Counted from the stretch's first letter, positions 43,191 to 52,863 are shown. The stretch: 64,000 bases of DNA from Flagellimonas sp. MMG031 (GCF_040112705.1 NZ_CP157804.1:2536001-2600000); one strand, 5' to 3'. Numbers and translations: made by a program. The notes: generated by a model not told the origin, from the letters alone.

Positions 43191-44765
43191 TTAATTACAG
43201 CTAATGGGTGAAAGTGTAATCTGAAGGAGTAGATTATTGGTCACTTCGAAGCACTTTTGACTGCTCAGATACCCATAAGGCCTAGGACTTCCCAATGCCC
43301 TCCAAACAAAGGCATCCTGAAACTGGAATTCCACTTCCACATCGTGCGCTCCATCCGGTGGACTTTTCACGGAGCGCTGTCCATTGTTTACGGTGTTATA
43401 GCCACCAATTACCGTATTGTTGGTTCCGGCGGTTTTATAAATAAACCTGTACCGCACATCAAAAATTGAATTGTTGTCCACGTCAACACTGGCGTGGTCA
43501 TACCTAAACGTTTGGCAACTTTCCACGCGATAATCCGTGGTATACCCCATTTTGGCCAGCGTATTGTCTTTTAAGTATCGGATGGTATAGGCAATGGGTA
43601 CTCCCGGATTATCCCTACTGTATACCGCATTCTCTCCCGTAATGACACTGTTCAAAGAACCATAGCCCGATTCAATATCCGCTAAATTAATGGCTTCGGA
43701 GGCTGCTTCGGCATTTCCGCCAATGGTAACCACCGTTATGTTGGACGTTTTTAAGATTTCATCATAGGTCGAGTTGACCGTTCCCACACCACTAACGCCT
43801 CCAGCGTATTCCAAAACTGCATCCAACTCAACCGACGTATTCGTATTGGTGGTTTCCATACGCACCATAATGATGCGTCCGTACGAAACGGAACTCACAT
43901 AGGCTGGCGGCGTATCGGAATCCATGGCAGATGCAACAGCGGCTTGGCTTACAGAGGTATCAAAAACACTGCCCGGGGAGCTTGGGGTGTCCATCGTCAC
44001 CGTGTAGAAAACTTGTTTGAACACTACCCCGGCATATCGCTTCTCCGTTGTGCTTTCATAATCAAATTGTGAGGCCAATGATCCCGTGGCCCATTCCACA
44101 TTCAGGCCAACATCCAAACTAAATTGCTTTGAAGAGTAGGAAGTGGAAGCTTGATACGAAGAATTGGAAGCGTTCACATACCCCTCTTGGTAGGCATTGG
44201 CATTCCACCACTCCAAAGCATTGTCAATACTGGACTGTACGGAGGAGTTTGTGGGATTGTCCACCACAATGTTCCCTTGCGATCCAATTCCCGGTAGGTC
44301 CAACCGAAGCGTTACCGGAGCCCTACCCAAGGTCAAAGGGTCTGGAGCGCCATCCAGCATACCTTGGTTGCCCACGACCAAGGCCCCGGGAAAAACAATA
44401 CCATTGGTCGGACGCAAAATGGCCACATCGTCAAAATTGGACTCCAAATTGTAATCTTGTGTCCTGCATTCGAAAAGCTGTCCCAATGTGGGGCCTGTAT
44501 TTATGGTATTATCATTGGTTACGGTACGTTCCGTGGCGCTTCCGCCCGTATCTTGAACATTTAAAAGTTCATCGGGATTGTAAGATAGATTTTCAATATA
44601 TGCGTTGATGGCCTCCAGGTCATCATTTTCCTCACCGCCATTTTCGCCCCCTTTGTCAATGGGAGGATCCGTTCCTTCATCCTTGCTGCACGAAACAGCG
44701 AGGCATAATGTCATGGACCATATCAACAAGGTCCATAAGTTGATTTTTTTTGAAATTGATTTCAT
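43191..44765 (-). CDS. cholesterol-dependent-cytolysin-like lipoprotein
   Basis: 524 residues from the ATG at 44765 (MKSISKKINLWTLL); a Met eight codons upstream is possible. Lipobox CLAVSC makes Cys26 the anchor. After an acidic linker the chain follows the thiol-activated cytolysin domain: IVFPGALVVGN (about 123-133), DLPGIGSQGNIVVDNPT, the FKQVFYTVTMD strand (about 249-259), SSVSYGRIIMVRMETT (about 291-306) and PIAYTIRYLKDNTLAKM. The C-terminal domain 4 lacks the Trp-rich undecapeptide ECTGLAWEWWR, but ends LQITLSPISCN. Its Thr517-Leu518 aligns with the cholesterol-recognition Thr-Leu of perfringolysin (STLSP). Pore formation and its target are inferred. Divergent from a TPR-HTH regulator. 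Confidence 0.87.
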   Translation of the reverse strand: MKSISKKINLWTLLIWSMTLCLAVSCSKDEGTDPPIDKGGENGGEENDDLEAINAYIENLSYNPDELLNVQDTGGSATERTVTNDNTINTGPTLGQLFECRTQDYNLESNFDDVAILRPTNGIVFPGALVVGNQGMLDGAPDPLTLGRAPVTLRLDLPGIGSQGNIVVDNPTNSSVQSSIDNALEWWNANAYQEGYVNASNSSYQASTSYSSKQFSLDVGLNVEWATGSLASQFDYESTTEKRYAGVVFKQVFYTVTMDTPSSPGSVFDTSVSQAAVASAMDSDTPPAYVSSVSYGRIIMVRMETTNTNTSVELDAVLEYAGGVSGVGTVNSTYDEILKTSNITVVTIGGNAEAASEAINLADIESGYGSLNSVITGENAVYSRDNPGVPIAYTIRYLKDNTLAKMGYTTDYRVESCQTFRYDHASVDVDNNSIFDVRYRFIYKTAGTNNTVIGGYNTVNNGQRSVKSPPDGAHDVEVEFQFQDAFVWRALGSPRPYGYLSSQKCFEVTNNLLLQITLSPISCN

Positions 44766-44835
44766 AACTAATTGGTTTAAAGGGTTCAACGTTGTCGAAA
44801 TTAGACTTCAAACCGTCACCAACCTATTTACTGAT

Positions 44836-44854
44836 ATGGACAAAGTATGGACAC
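44836..44854 (+). promoter_or_regulatory. pair of ATGGACA boxes, 11-bp spacing
   Basis: ATGGACAA at 44836 and ATGGACAC at 44847, one helical turn apart, in the divergent intergenic region upstream of the cytolysin-like gene (44765). Confidence 0.5.
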
Positions 44855-44979
44855 ACAAGGATTTAATACGGTTAAAGGGAGATGGACATTGATTGTACTC
44901 AGGATGTTTATAAATATTATATTTATTTGATAATCAATGTTTTATGTCATAAATAAAGAAGTAAGCCCCATTCAAATCC

Positions 44980-44998
44980 ATGGACAATGAATGGACAA
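44980..44998 (+). promoter_or_regulatory. second pair of ATGGACA boxes, 11-bp spacing
   Basis: ATGGACAA at 44980 and again at 44991. It repeats the pattern of 44836-44854, on the side facing the TPR-HTH regulator start (45077). About 140 AT-rich bases without a gene separate the two pairs. Confidence 0.5.
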
Positions 44999-45076
44999 GG
45001 GGGTTTGGGCCCATATATTGGGAGGTTACAGCGCTCTGGATTATTTATTACTTTAGAAAGCATAAAGGATAACCTC

Positions 45077-46978
45077 GTGAAACACTACATCGTCATTTTA
45101 AGCTTGCTTTCCCTTTTTTGGCAATCCATAAACGCCCAAGGCCGGGAAAAAGAATTGGACAGTTTGATCACCCGCGCCGAACAACTTCCAGAAGCCATTG
45201 AAAAAGCCCAAGTGCTTTCCCGAATACATGAAAGGATGATGTTCACGGACCCAGATAAGGCTCGAGACTACGCACAACAAGCGTTTGACCTTTCGGAAAA
45301 ACTGGACTACAAAAAGGGAATTGCCAATGGCTATCTTCAATTTGGGAATTATTTTTCCAACCGAACTGAGAACGACTCAGCTACCTATTTCTATGAGCTT
45401 TCATTGGAGAAATTCAAGGAAATAAAGTCCATAAGGGGACAAATTTTCGCCAACCACTCCCTAGCCGGAATTGAACGTGAAAAAGGAAATTACGACAGGG
45501 CCATTGAAATTACCAATCGAAACATCGCACTTTACAATGATCAAAACAGAAACGAGACCGATTTAAAGGAATTCAATCTGATCGGTGCAGAATATGAAGT
45601 TTTGGGAAGCGTTTACATGGACAAGGGCAATTATACCCTGGCCCTAAATGAAACCCTAAATGCGCTACGTTTTTTTGAAGAGGTGGGAGACAAGGTACGA
45701 AAGGGAGATGCATTGTTGCAATTGGGGCAGATTGAATACAAGCTTGGGAATTTCAATGCTTCCCTTGCTTATGAGGAGGAAGCCTTTGCCATTTATCGCG
45801 ATGAAGATGATAAGGTATACCAATCCTATGCCGCCAACCATGCGGGCTTGGCCGCTGAAGCGCTTGGGGATATGCAAAAGGCCGAGGAGTACCAAAGAGC
45901 AGCCATGACATTGGCACAAGAAGTGGGCGTAAAATCAGCTTTATCCACTGCGCTGCGGGATTTGGGTCGAATCCATGCCAAAAAGGGGCTCTTGAATGAT
46001 GCAAGAACATTTTTGGAAGAATCTTATAAGGTATCGGAAAGTACTGGCATACAACTGGACATCGCTTCTTCGCTCAAAGAACTTGCACAAGTTGATTACC
46101 AATCCAATGAGTTTAGCGAAGCCCTTAAAAAAATGGACCGAGTAATAGAAATGGCCGAAAGCATTGGTGCCGTTTCCATCCTTGGACAATCCTACAGGGA
46201 ACGCAGTCAAATCCACGAAAGCTTGGGCAAATACACCAATGCCATAGCGGACCTAAGAACATATCAAATCATAAACGATAGTATTTTCAACAGTAGAAAG
46301 TCCCAGCAAATAGAAGAACTCAAAACCATTTACGAAACCGAAAAAAAAGAAGCTGAAATCGCCCTTCAAGAAGAGGAAATCAACACCTTGAACGCACAGG
46401 CCAAGGTGAACCGACTCACCAAAGGTCTGTATGCCGGAGGTATGGCCTCTGCCCTAGCCCTTTCCGGTCTTCTGGTGTTCGGTTACCGCCAGAAAATGAA
46501 GAAAAACAAGATCGCTCGCGAAAAGCAGGAGGAAATCTACAAACAGGAAATTGAGCACAAGAAAAAGGAACTCGCCAGCCAGACCCTGCATTTGGTGCAG
46601 AAAAACACCTTTATCCAAGAGTTGATGGACAACCTGGAGAACATTAAAAACTCCCCGGAAAAGTTCAAAATGGAATTTCGGCGTATCGTGATGCTGTTAA
46701 AAAAGGAAAATGCCTCCGATAAGGACTGGGAAGTGTTCAAAACCTACTTTGCCGAAGTACATAATGACTTTGACCAGAAACTAAAGACCATTTACCCGGA
46801 CATTTCCGAAAAAGAAATCCGGTTGGCTGCCTTTTTGCGTATGAACCTGACCACCAAGGAAATTGCGGCCACACTGAATGTGTTGCCCGACAGTATCTTG
46901 AAATCAAAGTATCGACTAAAAAAGAAATTGGAACTGGATAAGGAGACGGATTTGGTAGCGTTCTTAAGCTCATTGTAG
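45077..46978 (+). CDS. TPR membrane protein with LuxR-type C-terminal HTH
   Basis: 633 residues from a GTG at 45077 (signal-like [21 protein letters not shown]); the longer frame from 44987 would begin inside the ATGGACA boxes and is not favoured. About ten TPR units (about 30-400) face the periplasm, one transmembrane helix follows ([21 protein letters not shown]), then a coiled coil, and a helix-turn-helix close to the C-terminus ([43 protein letters not shown]). This layout is a well-known family of Bacteroidota one-component regulators. It is divergent from the cytolysin-like gene 311 bp away and is the obvious candidate regulator of it (inference). Confidence 0.9.
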   Translation: MKHYIVILSLLSLFWQSINAQGREKELDSLITRAEQLPEAIEKAQVLSRIHERMMFTDPDKARDYAQQAFDLSEKLDYKKGIANGYLQFGNYFSNRTENDSATYFYELSLEKFKEIKSIRGQIFANHSLAGIEREKGNYDRAIEITNRNIALYNDQNRNETDLKEFNLIGAEYEVLGSVYMDKGNYTLALNETLNALRFFEEVGDKVRKGDALLQLGQIEYKLGNFNASLAYEEEAFAIYRDEDDKVYQSYAANHAGLAAEALGDMQKAEEYQRAAMTLAQEVGVKSALSTALRDLGRIHAKKGLLNDARTFLEESYKVSESTGIQLDIASSLKELAQVDYQSNEFSEALKKMDRVIEMAESIGAVSILGQSYRERSQIHESLGKYTNAIADLRTYQIINDSIFNSRKSQQIEELKTIYETEKKEAEIALQEEEINTLNAQAKVNRLTKGLYAGGMASALALSGLLVFGYRQKMKKNKIAREKQEEIYKQEIEHKKKELASQTLHLVQKNTFIQELMDNLENIKNSPEKFKMEFRRIVMLLKKENASDKDWEVFKTYFAEVHNDFDQKLKTIYPDISEKEIRLAAFLRMNLTTKEIAATLNVLPDSILKSKYRLKKKLELDKETDLVAFLSSL

Positions 46979-47060
46979 GTCAAATTCACCATCCGCTCCT
47001 TTAGTTGTTGTTTTTAAGCCCTATTTCAACGAACTTAGAGACCTACTAAATAGCAACCTC

Positions 47061-48734
47061 TTGAAAACAACCATCACCCTAACGTTATTGACCTTACTTT
47101 GTGTCGGCTGCCAGACCGAAAAGAAAAACGGTTCAGAAGAGAATCAGACCCAAACCGTATTCACCTCCAACGATTATGGGGACCTCGTTGCCCTGTTCAA
47201 GGAATGGAGAGCCTTCGAAACCCCTCCGCTTTTGGACGGGGCTCCCGATTATACCGCCGAAACTTTTGAAAAGCGCTGGCCTACATTTAAAGAGTTACAG
47301 TCCAAACTGCAAGCTATCGACACCACCAACTGGTCGGTGGAAAACCAAGTGGATTGGATGATCGTATGGGCCGAAATGAACGGTTATGACTTTAACCATC
47401 GAATTTTGAAGCCTTGGGTGCGCGACCCCGCCTATTACAAATCGGTTTGGACCGCCCGAAGCGATGTGCCCGCCCACGAAGGACCCACCCATCATGGCAC
47501 CACGGAGCTATGGACCTACAGGTTTCCCCTCTCAAAAGAGGAAAGGGAAAGACTTTTAAATGACTTAAAAGTGATTGCGCCACTGAACGCACAGGCACAA
47601 AAAAACCTGACAGGAAACGCCAAGGATTTATGGATTGCCGGGATTCGGGATATTGAAACGCAAAGCGAGGTGTTGTCCGAACTAAAGCAGCGGCCAAGTC
47701 TTGCCAATGATGCGGAACTGGTTTCCGTAATCGATGAAGCCATTGCATCCACCAACGAATTTGCCACTTGGTTACGCGCCGAAGCGGAGACCAAAACAGG
47801 TCCCTCGGGCATTGGCAAGGACAATTATACCTGGTATTTGCAAAATGTCCACTTGGTGCCCTTGACCTGGGAAGATGAGGTCATGATCCTAAAGCGGGAA
47901 CTCGACCGCGCGTGGGCCTCCCTAAAACTGGAGGAGCACAAAAACAGAAACCTGCCCGAACTGGTCGCTGCGGATTCCCCCGAAGCCTATGATGCCATGG
48001 CCGATGAAGCCGCCAAAAGTTTGATCACTTTTCTGGACCAACAGGACATCGTAACCGTAAAACCCTATTTTGACACCGCCCTTCGCGAGCACTTGGGCGA
48101 GTTCATCCCCGAGGAAAAGCGCAATTTCTTCACCATAGGGGAACATTACGACCCCAGACCGCTCTACTCCCATTTTTACCATTGGTTTGAACTGGCGCGT
48201 ATGGATACGGAGCCACACCCCAGTGAAATCCGGAAAGGACCTTTGTTGTACAACATTTGGGATTCCCGAAATGAAGGTACGGCAACCGCCGTGGAAGAAA
48301 TGTTTATGCAGGCGGGCCTGTACGAAGACAGTCCGAGGGCGCGTGAGATCGTGTACATCATGATTGCGCAACGTGCCGCACGGGGCTTGGGCTCCCTTTA
48401 CGCCCACGCCAACGAAATGACCATGGAAGAAGCCGGTGGCATCCATAGCGAATACACCCCAAGGGGCTGGATGAAAACCGAAAAGGAACTGCTCATTTTT
48501 GAGCAGCACCTCTATTTGCGCCAACCCGGGTATGGCACCAGCTACATTACTGGAAAGTACCTATTGGAAAGTGCCATGGCCGCATACGCCCATCAAAAGG
48601 AGGCCAACGGGGAGGACTTTGTACTACAGGACTTTTTTGATACCCTAAATAGCATGGGCTGTATTCCTATATCACTGACCCATTGGCAGATGACGGGCTC
48701 CAAGGAGCATTTAAAAATGATTACAGCCGAATAG
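47061..48734 (+). CDS. DUF885 metallopeptidase-like lipoprotein
   Basis: 557 residues from a TTG at 47061; lipobox TLLCVGC (Cys near 14). The DUF885 fold is followed along its length: [20 protein letters not shown], the conserved [44 protein letters not shown] and the metal-site region [21 protein letters not shown] with Glu-Gly-Thr-Ala. DUF885 proteins are distant relatives of zinc carboxypeptidases and appear exported here. It lies 82 bp downstream of the TPR regulator; no terminator separates them, so they may be read together. Substrate unknown. Confidence 0.88.
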   Translation: MKTTITLTLLTLLCVGCQTEKKNGSEENQTQTVFTSNDYGDLVALFKEWRAFETPPLLDGAPDYTAETFEKRWPTFKELQSKLQAIDTTNWSVENQVDWMIVWAEMNGYDFNHRILKPWVRDPAYYKSVWTARSDVPAHEGPTHHGTTELWTYRFPLSKEERERLLNDLKVIAPLNAQAQKNLTGNAKDLWIAGIRDIETQSEVLSELKQRPSLANDAELVSVIDEAIASTNEFATWLRAEAETKTGPSGIGKDNYTWYLQNVHLVPLTWEDEVMILKRELDRAWASLKLEEHKNRNLPELVAADSPEAYDAMADEAAKSLITFLDQQDIVTVKPYFDTALREHLGEFIPEEKRNFFTIGEHYDPRPLYSHFYHWFELARMDTEPHPSEIRKGPLLYNIWDSRNEGTATAVEEMFMQAGLYEDSPRAREIVYIMIAQRAARGLGSLYAHANEMTMEEAGGIHSEYTPRGWMKTEKELLIFEQHLYLRQPGYGTSYITGKYLLESAMAAYAHQKEANGEDFVLQDFFDTLNSMGCIPISLTHWQMTGSKEHLKMITAE

Positions 48735-48858
48735 TCCACCCACCTATTTTCCGAAATAGAAAACTGGACAAGTTGATAACTTTCTTACAACTAGGAAGAT
48801 TACTTTATTGTTTTTGAAGGAAATTTCAGTGAAATTAGTGATCGATGGTAAAATACAT

Positions 48859-48870
48859 CGGTTATAAGCC
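48859..48870 (+). other. possible cassette boundary core
   Basis: CGGTTATAAGCC resembles the CCGTTGTAAGCA end of the attC-like element at 50035-50046 and lies about 1.2 kb before it, bracketing the AT-rich gene 48930-49907. Confidence 0.35.
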
Positions 48871-48929
48871 ATTTTGGGGTATAGCGATGTGTTTTGTGTT
48901 TACACGAACAAGTCATGTTCAATTAAAAA

Positions 48930-49907
48930 ATGATGTTCAGTACAAATAATACAAATCGATTTGACAACAAAGAACAAGTAGCTTTCGATACTTATTTAAG
49001 TTATTTGACAGGAATATCGAAAAGTATTGAATCATCTGTTGAAGCAATTGACGACTTTCTTGATGAGATAACCAAAAACAGAGCCTTCAGAAAAATACAA
49101 GCCAAGAGTGATGTTGACATTGATAAAATTTCCAAGTTGCTTCGTAATGCTTGGTACACAGAATTTCAATTAAATAATCTATCCATTACTTCTGATTTTG
49201 CAGGGTTTTCCTTGCATTGGGGACAAGTATATGCCTATTATAGTTGCTATCTACAAATAAGAGTTTATTTAATTAGCCAGAATCAAAATGTCAATCCAAA
49301 ACACAGGACAACATTGAGACAATTCTCAGAAGAATTGAAAAGAAGAAGACAACTTTTCCCTTCACCTTGGAGAATTCTATGTGACAAAGACCCTGAGCAA
49401 AACATCTTCGTTAATAAAGCTGAACCTTTCAGAGACGTGCATCAACTTTCTAATGAAGCAAAACTTAACCCAATTGACAATTTTGCCAAATTCCTAAAAA
49501 CGACTCGAAAAAAAGAAATTGAAAGGAAATGTAAAGAATGGAAAGAAGAAAATAAGAAAAAGCGAATATCTCCTGCCGCTAGAATTGAAATAATAGAATC
49601 CACACCGCCAACTTCGATCTACGACTGTCTTTACAGACTGCGAATACGTGCTAATTATGAAAACGCGGACACTTTTATATTCTCAACAATTCCTGATTCA
49701 CATTCACAAGATTTCCATAATTCACTTAAGAATATCGTTTGGATAAGCTCTTTAATACTTGAAACAATATCTGCTAAATATATTTCAAGTAAATCATACA
49801 AACCGATAATTGACAAATATGAAGACATGATGGGAAATAAAGTAAAGTCAAGAGAAGAACTTGCTCCTATAACTCGTTACAAATTATTTGAAGAAAGAAT
49901 AAAATAA
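48930..49907 (+). CDS. AT-rich accessory gene, unknown (HEPN-like hint)
   Basis: 325 residues, no signal peptide or membrane helix, mostly alpha-helical. I do not recognise a named family. The segment SIYDCLYRLRIRANYENADTFIF recalls the C-terminal helix pair of HEPN-type proteins, with YxxLYxLRxRxNYxxxDTF, but the catalytic RxxxxH is not evident. The sampled GC is 25-37%, well below the neighbours. The gene stop is one base from the left arm of an attC-like repeat (49909-50046). It is likely accessory cargo. A defence-type role is only a possibility. Confidence 0.65.
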   Translation: MMFSTNNTNRFDNKEQVAFDTYLSYLTGISKSIESSVEAIDDFLDEITKNRAFRKIQAKSDVDIDKISKLLRNAWYTEFQLNNLSITSDFAGFSLHWGQVYAYYSCYLQIRVYLISQNQNVNPKHRTTLRQFSEELKRRRQLFPSPWRILCDKDPEQNIFVNKAEPFRDVHQLSNEAKLNPIDNFAKFLKTTRKKEIERKCKEWKEENKKKRISPAARIEIIESTPPTSIYDCLYRLRIRANYENADTFIFSTIPDSHSQDFHNSLKNIVWISSLILETISAKYISSKSYKPIIDKYEDMMGNKVKSREELAPITRYKLFEERIK

Positions 49908-49908
49908 C

Positions 49909-50046
49909 TGCACACAACAACGTATATAAAAAATAGCGGTTTGGGTGTTTAAACGAAAGAGAAACAATAAAAGAAAGGTCAGTAATCAACTGAAAAGTTA
50001 GTGCTTAAAAATCCGCTGCTTTTCATACACAAGACCGTTGTAAGCA
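49909..50046. repeat. attC-like imperfect inverted repeat
   Basis: Left arm from 49909 (TGCACACAACAACG, then TATATAAAAAATAGCGG) and right arm 50012-50046 (TCCGCTGCTTTTCATAC, then ACAAGACCGTTGTAAGCA). The right arm, reverse-complemented, lines up with the left over TGC, ACAAC, CG, TAT-AAAA and AGCGG with bulges. The 70-bp middle holds no gene that I trust. It is structured like an integron attC but lacks the GTTRRRY core exactly. Confidence 0.5.
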
Positions 50047-50057
50047 ACTTAAAAAAT

Positions 50058-50567
50058 GTGAATTTTAACTGGAAATTAATTGAAAAATCGCTTAGCATTT
50101 TATCAATTGTATTCGGAATATTAGTTATCCTGCTGGTATTTTATACTTGGGAAGTAATACTATCGAGATATTTCGACACGGGATTAACAACTTGGGACAA
50201 CTTGTCCCTTTTTAAAATTTTCAAGAACACTCACTTTTTCATGTTCTTAGGCATTCTAGGTCTTATTTCTGGAATTTTACTATTAAAAAACAAAAGAAGC
50301 GGTTGGATTTCAAACCTAGCTTCATGGATTTCTTACGCGGTTGGAATTATCATAGTTTATTGGAAAGGGAACCAGAGTGGCAAATTACTTATTGAAAGTC
50401 AAACTCATTATACAATAATTCTGTCTATTGTATTCGTATTCTTAATTTTTGCTTCGTTACTATTGTCAAAACCCATTAGATTAAAATATAAGCCGACATC
50501 TAATTCGTGGATAGCAGTTGGACTTATCATTTTGACATTCGTTATGGACAAAATACTGTTAGATTAA
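50058..50567 (+). CDS. AT-rich membrane protein of unknown function
   Basis: 169 residues from a GTG at 50058 just after the attC-like element; an upstream GTG (50001) lies inside the repeat. Four predicted transmembrane helices: SLSILSIVFGILVILLVFYTW, FFMFLGILGLISGILLL, WISYAVGIIIVYW and YTIILSIVFVFLIFASLLL, with a final hydrophobic stretch near the C-terminus. No family recognised. It is low in GC and sits behind the cassette-like boundary in the position of a second cassette. No function is inferred. Confidence 0.6.
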   Translation: MNFNWKLIEKSLSILSIVFGILVILLVFYTWEVILSRYFDTGLTTWDNLSLFKIFKNTHFFMFLGILGLISGILLLKNKRSGWISNLASWISYAVGIIIVYWKGNQSGKLLIESQTHYTIILSIVFVFLIFASLLLSKPIRLKYKPTSNSWIAVGLIILTFVMDKILLD

Positions 50568-50675
50568 AAACTACTCACAATACTGGCCATAATTCATTGT
50601 TCCCTCCTCCCCTAAATTAAATTCCCTATTTTTAAAAGACTAAACACGAAAAACCGAGACCATTAGCTATAATTC

Positions 50676-51512
50676 ATGAAACATATTCTATTACCATTAT
50701 TATTATTCATTGCTGTTAATTGTAAATCTCAGGAAACAAAGGAAACCGAAAAAATCGACGTACTGTTTATTGGAAATAGTTTGACCTATTACCATGATAT
50801 GCCGGAAACTTTACAACAAATGTTGAACGAGACTTCCTCTAATTTTAACATTGAACATAGTACATTTCCCGGAATGTCATTGGATGCGCATTTGAACAAC
50901 ATCATTGAATTAAGAACCGAGGATCAAATCAATACGCGAAGAAAGGAAGATGGTGAAAAAACCAAAACAGAGGTTAAACTATCCGAAAAGGATTGGGATG
51001 TCATAATTCTGCAGGAAGGCACCGTCAGACTATTAATTCCGGAGGCCAAAAAATACAAAGTTGAAACCGCAATTGAAGAAATCAAGAATCGAATTTCAAA
51101 TAAAGATTGTAAGTTCATTTTATTTAAAACTTGGCCTTCAAAAAAGGAATATCCTAAACAATACTGCTATTCCAAATGGGCCATTGATCATAGCTTGGAA
51201 AATGATGAGTACTGCTCTCCAGAAATAGCGAATTTAGAACAGGAGTTTGCTTTGATCAACGAATCGTATGATTTGGTGGCCCAGAAGTATGGACTCACAG
51301 CATCGGACAATGGGAACAAATTCTACCAAATTTTGACGGAGTATCCAGAAGTCAACGTATACGAAGACAATATCCATCCCAATGTCTATGGAGCTTTTTT
51401 AAACGCGTGCGTTTTTTATCAAATGCTAACGGGTAAAAAAGCTTCTAAACTAAAGTTTAATGGGGAAATTGAACCAAAAACAGCGGAATTATTAAAAGAG
51501 ATAGCAGAATAA
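50676..51512 (+). CDS. SGNH/GDSL-family hydrolase, exported
   Basis: 278 residues with a signal or lipoprotein leader (LLLFIAVNC, Cys near 16). SGNH motifs: block I FIGNSLTYY with the nucleophile Ser in GNSLT; block III-like ILQEGT; and the catalytic Asp-His pair in DNIHPNVYG near the C-terminus. Such hydrolases remove acetyl or other acyl groups from glycans or lipids. The gene is AT-rich, follows the cassette-like region and precedes the Zn-protease lipoprotein. It is transcribed alone as far as can be seen. Confidence 0.82.
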   Translation: MKHILLPLLLFIAVNCKSQETKETEKIDVLFIGNSLTYYHDMPETLQQMLNETSSNFNIEHSTFPGMSLDAHLNNIIELRTEDQINTRRKEDGEKTKTEVKLSEKDWDVIILQEGTVRLLIPEAKKYKVETAIEEIKNRISNKDCKFILFKTWPSKKEYPKQYCYSKWAIDHSLENDEYCSPEIANLEQEFALINESYDLVAQKYGLTASDNGNKFYQILTEYPEVNVYEDNIHPNVYGAFLNACVFYQMLTGKKASKLKFNGEIEPKTAELLKEIAE

Positions 51513-51635
51513 TAATACCGGGATACACTTATAATCCATAGTGCCACTCACACTCCTTAGTCAAAACCACCCACACCTCTTTTCTATTCATGTAACAATT
51601 TTGGATTTCATCAGTCTTTAAAAAAACGAACATTC

Positions 51636-52376
51636 ATGAAATCCATCAAAATCCTAGCGCTATTTGCATTATATAGCGTCATTGCCAGTTGCAACCCTTC
51701 TCCCGGCAAAACAGTCCAAGCCAGCTCGGTAGTAACCTTTACCGAAAGTAAATCGCGCTTTACGCCCGCACAGGAAGAACTTATCCAAGACATTGTCCAC
51801 ACATCGGAACTAAAGGTTAGGAAACTGTTGCCCAACCTGCCCGACAGCATCAACGTAGCGGTGGAGATTGTGGATTGGAACATCGATGTGGTCGGCGGGG
51901 TTACCGGCCGAACGGAGACCAACTCCCCTCCCCAAGTGGTGATCCAAATATCCGAGACCTACCCCGGTGGGGTTGCCAAAGCGGCCGAAACGGCCTTGGA
52001 GCATACCATTTTTCATGAATTTCACCACCTTTACCGAGGTTGGGCCATACAGGACAATAAATTTGGACCAGGTATCGATATCGCGTCGGTGAACGAGGGG
52101 CTTGCCGTGGTGTTTTCGGAAGTGTACACCGTCGCCATGGAAGCCGATAGCCCTCCCGAAGCCACAGTGGCCGAGGAATGGGCTACCGAAATATTGGCCC
52201 TGCCCATCAATGCCAATTACCAGCACTGGATGTTCCAGCATCCCGACGGCAGGGAATCCGTGGGTTACCGAACGGGGAATTATATCGTGCGCAAGGCCTT
52301 GGCAGCATCGGGCAAGAACATCCTTGAACTGAGCGAGCTCCCTCCCAACGAGATTTTAACATTGGCCGGCTATTAG
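51636..52376 (+). CDS. Zn-dependent protease lipoprotein (DUF2268-like)
   Basis: 246 residues. Lipobox SVIASC (Cys near 19). The zinc motif HEFHHLYRG (HExxH) lies at about residue 128-132, with a downstream Glu in DIASVNEGLAVVFSE as the third ligand, the gluzincin arrangement seen in DUF2268-type predicted proteases. The first half (about 25-110) is the beta-rich lobe preceding the active helix. Exported and lipid-anchored, so a cell-envelope protease or peptidase. Substrate unknown. Confidence 0.84.
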   Translation: MKSIKILALFALYSVIASCNPSPGKTVQASSVVTFTESKSRFTPAQEELIQDIVHTSELKVRKLLPNLPDSINVAVEIVDWNIDVVGGVTGRTETNSPPQVVIQISETYPGGVAKAAETALEHTIFHEFHHLYRGWAIQDNKFGPGIDIASVNEGLAVVFSEVYTVAMEADSPPEATVAEEWATEILALPINANYQHWMFQHPDGRESVGYRTGNYIVRKALAASGKNILELSELPPNEILTLAGY

Positions 52377-52428
52377 AAATCGCTAGGCTTTGAGGGGACT
52401 GCTGCGTATCTTTGTAGCAAAGAAATTG

Positions 52429-52452
52429 GATTCCCGCCTACGCGGGAATGAC
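52429..52452. repeat. dispersed palindrome
   Basis: GATTCCCGCCTACGCGGGAA: a 7-bp stem TTCCCGC / GCGGGAA with loop CTAC, just upstream of the DCC protein start. It is a common dispersed hairpin in bacterial genomes. Confidence 0.5.
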
Positions 52453-52458
52453 AGCACT

Positions 52459-52863
52459 ATGGAAGATAAAAAGATAATCCTGTTCGATGGCGTTTGCAAT
52501 TTGTGCAACAACGCGGTCCAATTTGTCATCAAAAGGGACAAAAAGGATATTTTTCGTTACGCGGCGCTCCAAAGTGAGATTGGACAGGAGTTGGTGGCCC
52601 AACGCCAAATCGATACCAGCAAAATCGATTCCATTATTTTGATTGAGCCCGGAGTAGCCTATTTTACCAAATCGGATGCCGCCTTGGAAATTGCCCAAGA
52701 TTTAGGTGGCATCTGGAAGCTTTCGGCCATTTTTACTTGGATTCCCTCCTCCATCCGCGATCGGATCTATGACGTTGTGGCCAAAAATCGGTACAAATGG
52801 TTCGGCAAGCAGGACGCCTGCATGATACCCACCCCAGAACTTAAAGCCAAGTTTTTGGATTAA
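52459..52863 (+). CDS. thiol-disulfide oxidoreductase, DCC family (DUF393)
   Basis: 134 residues from the ATG at 52459 (MEDKKIILFDGVC), the start chosen because upstream codons lie inside the palindrome at 52429-52452. The DCC motif FDGVCNLCN (CxxC) at residues 9-17 and FVIKRDKKDIFRYAALQSEIG are the family hallmarks. The C-terminal part is IPSSIRDRIYDVVAKNRYKWFGKQDAC. It is a small thioredoxin-fold protein that probably acts in disulfide reduction in the cytoplasm. The stop shares four bases with the convergent DAACS symporter stop. Confidence 0.9.
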   Translation: MEDKKIILFDGVCNLCNNAVQFVIKRDKKDIFRYAALQSEIGQELVAQRQIDTSKIDSIILIEPGVAYFTKSDAALEIAQDLGGIWKLSAIFTWIPSSIRDRIYDVVAKNRYKWFGKQDACMIPTPELKAKFLD

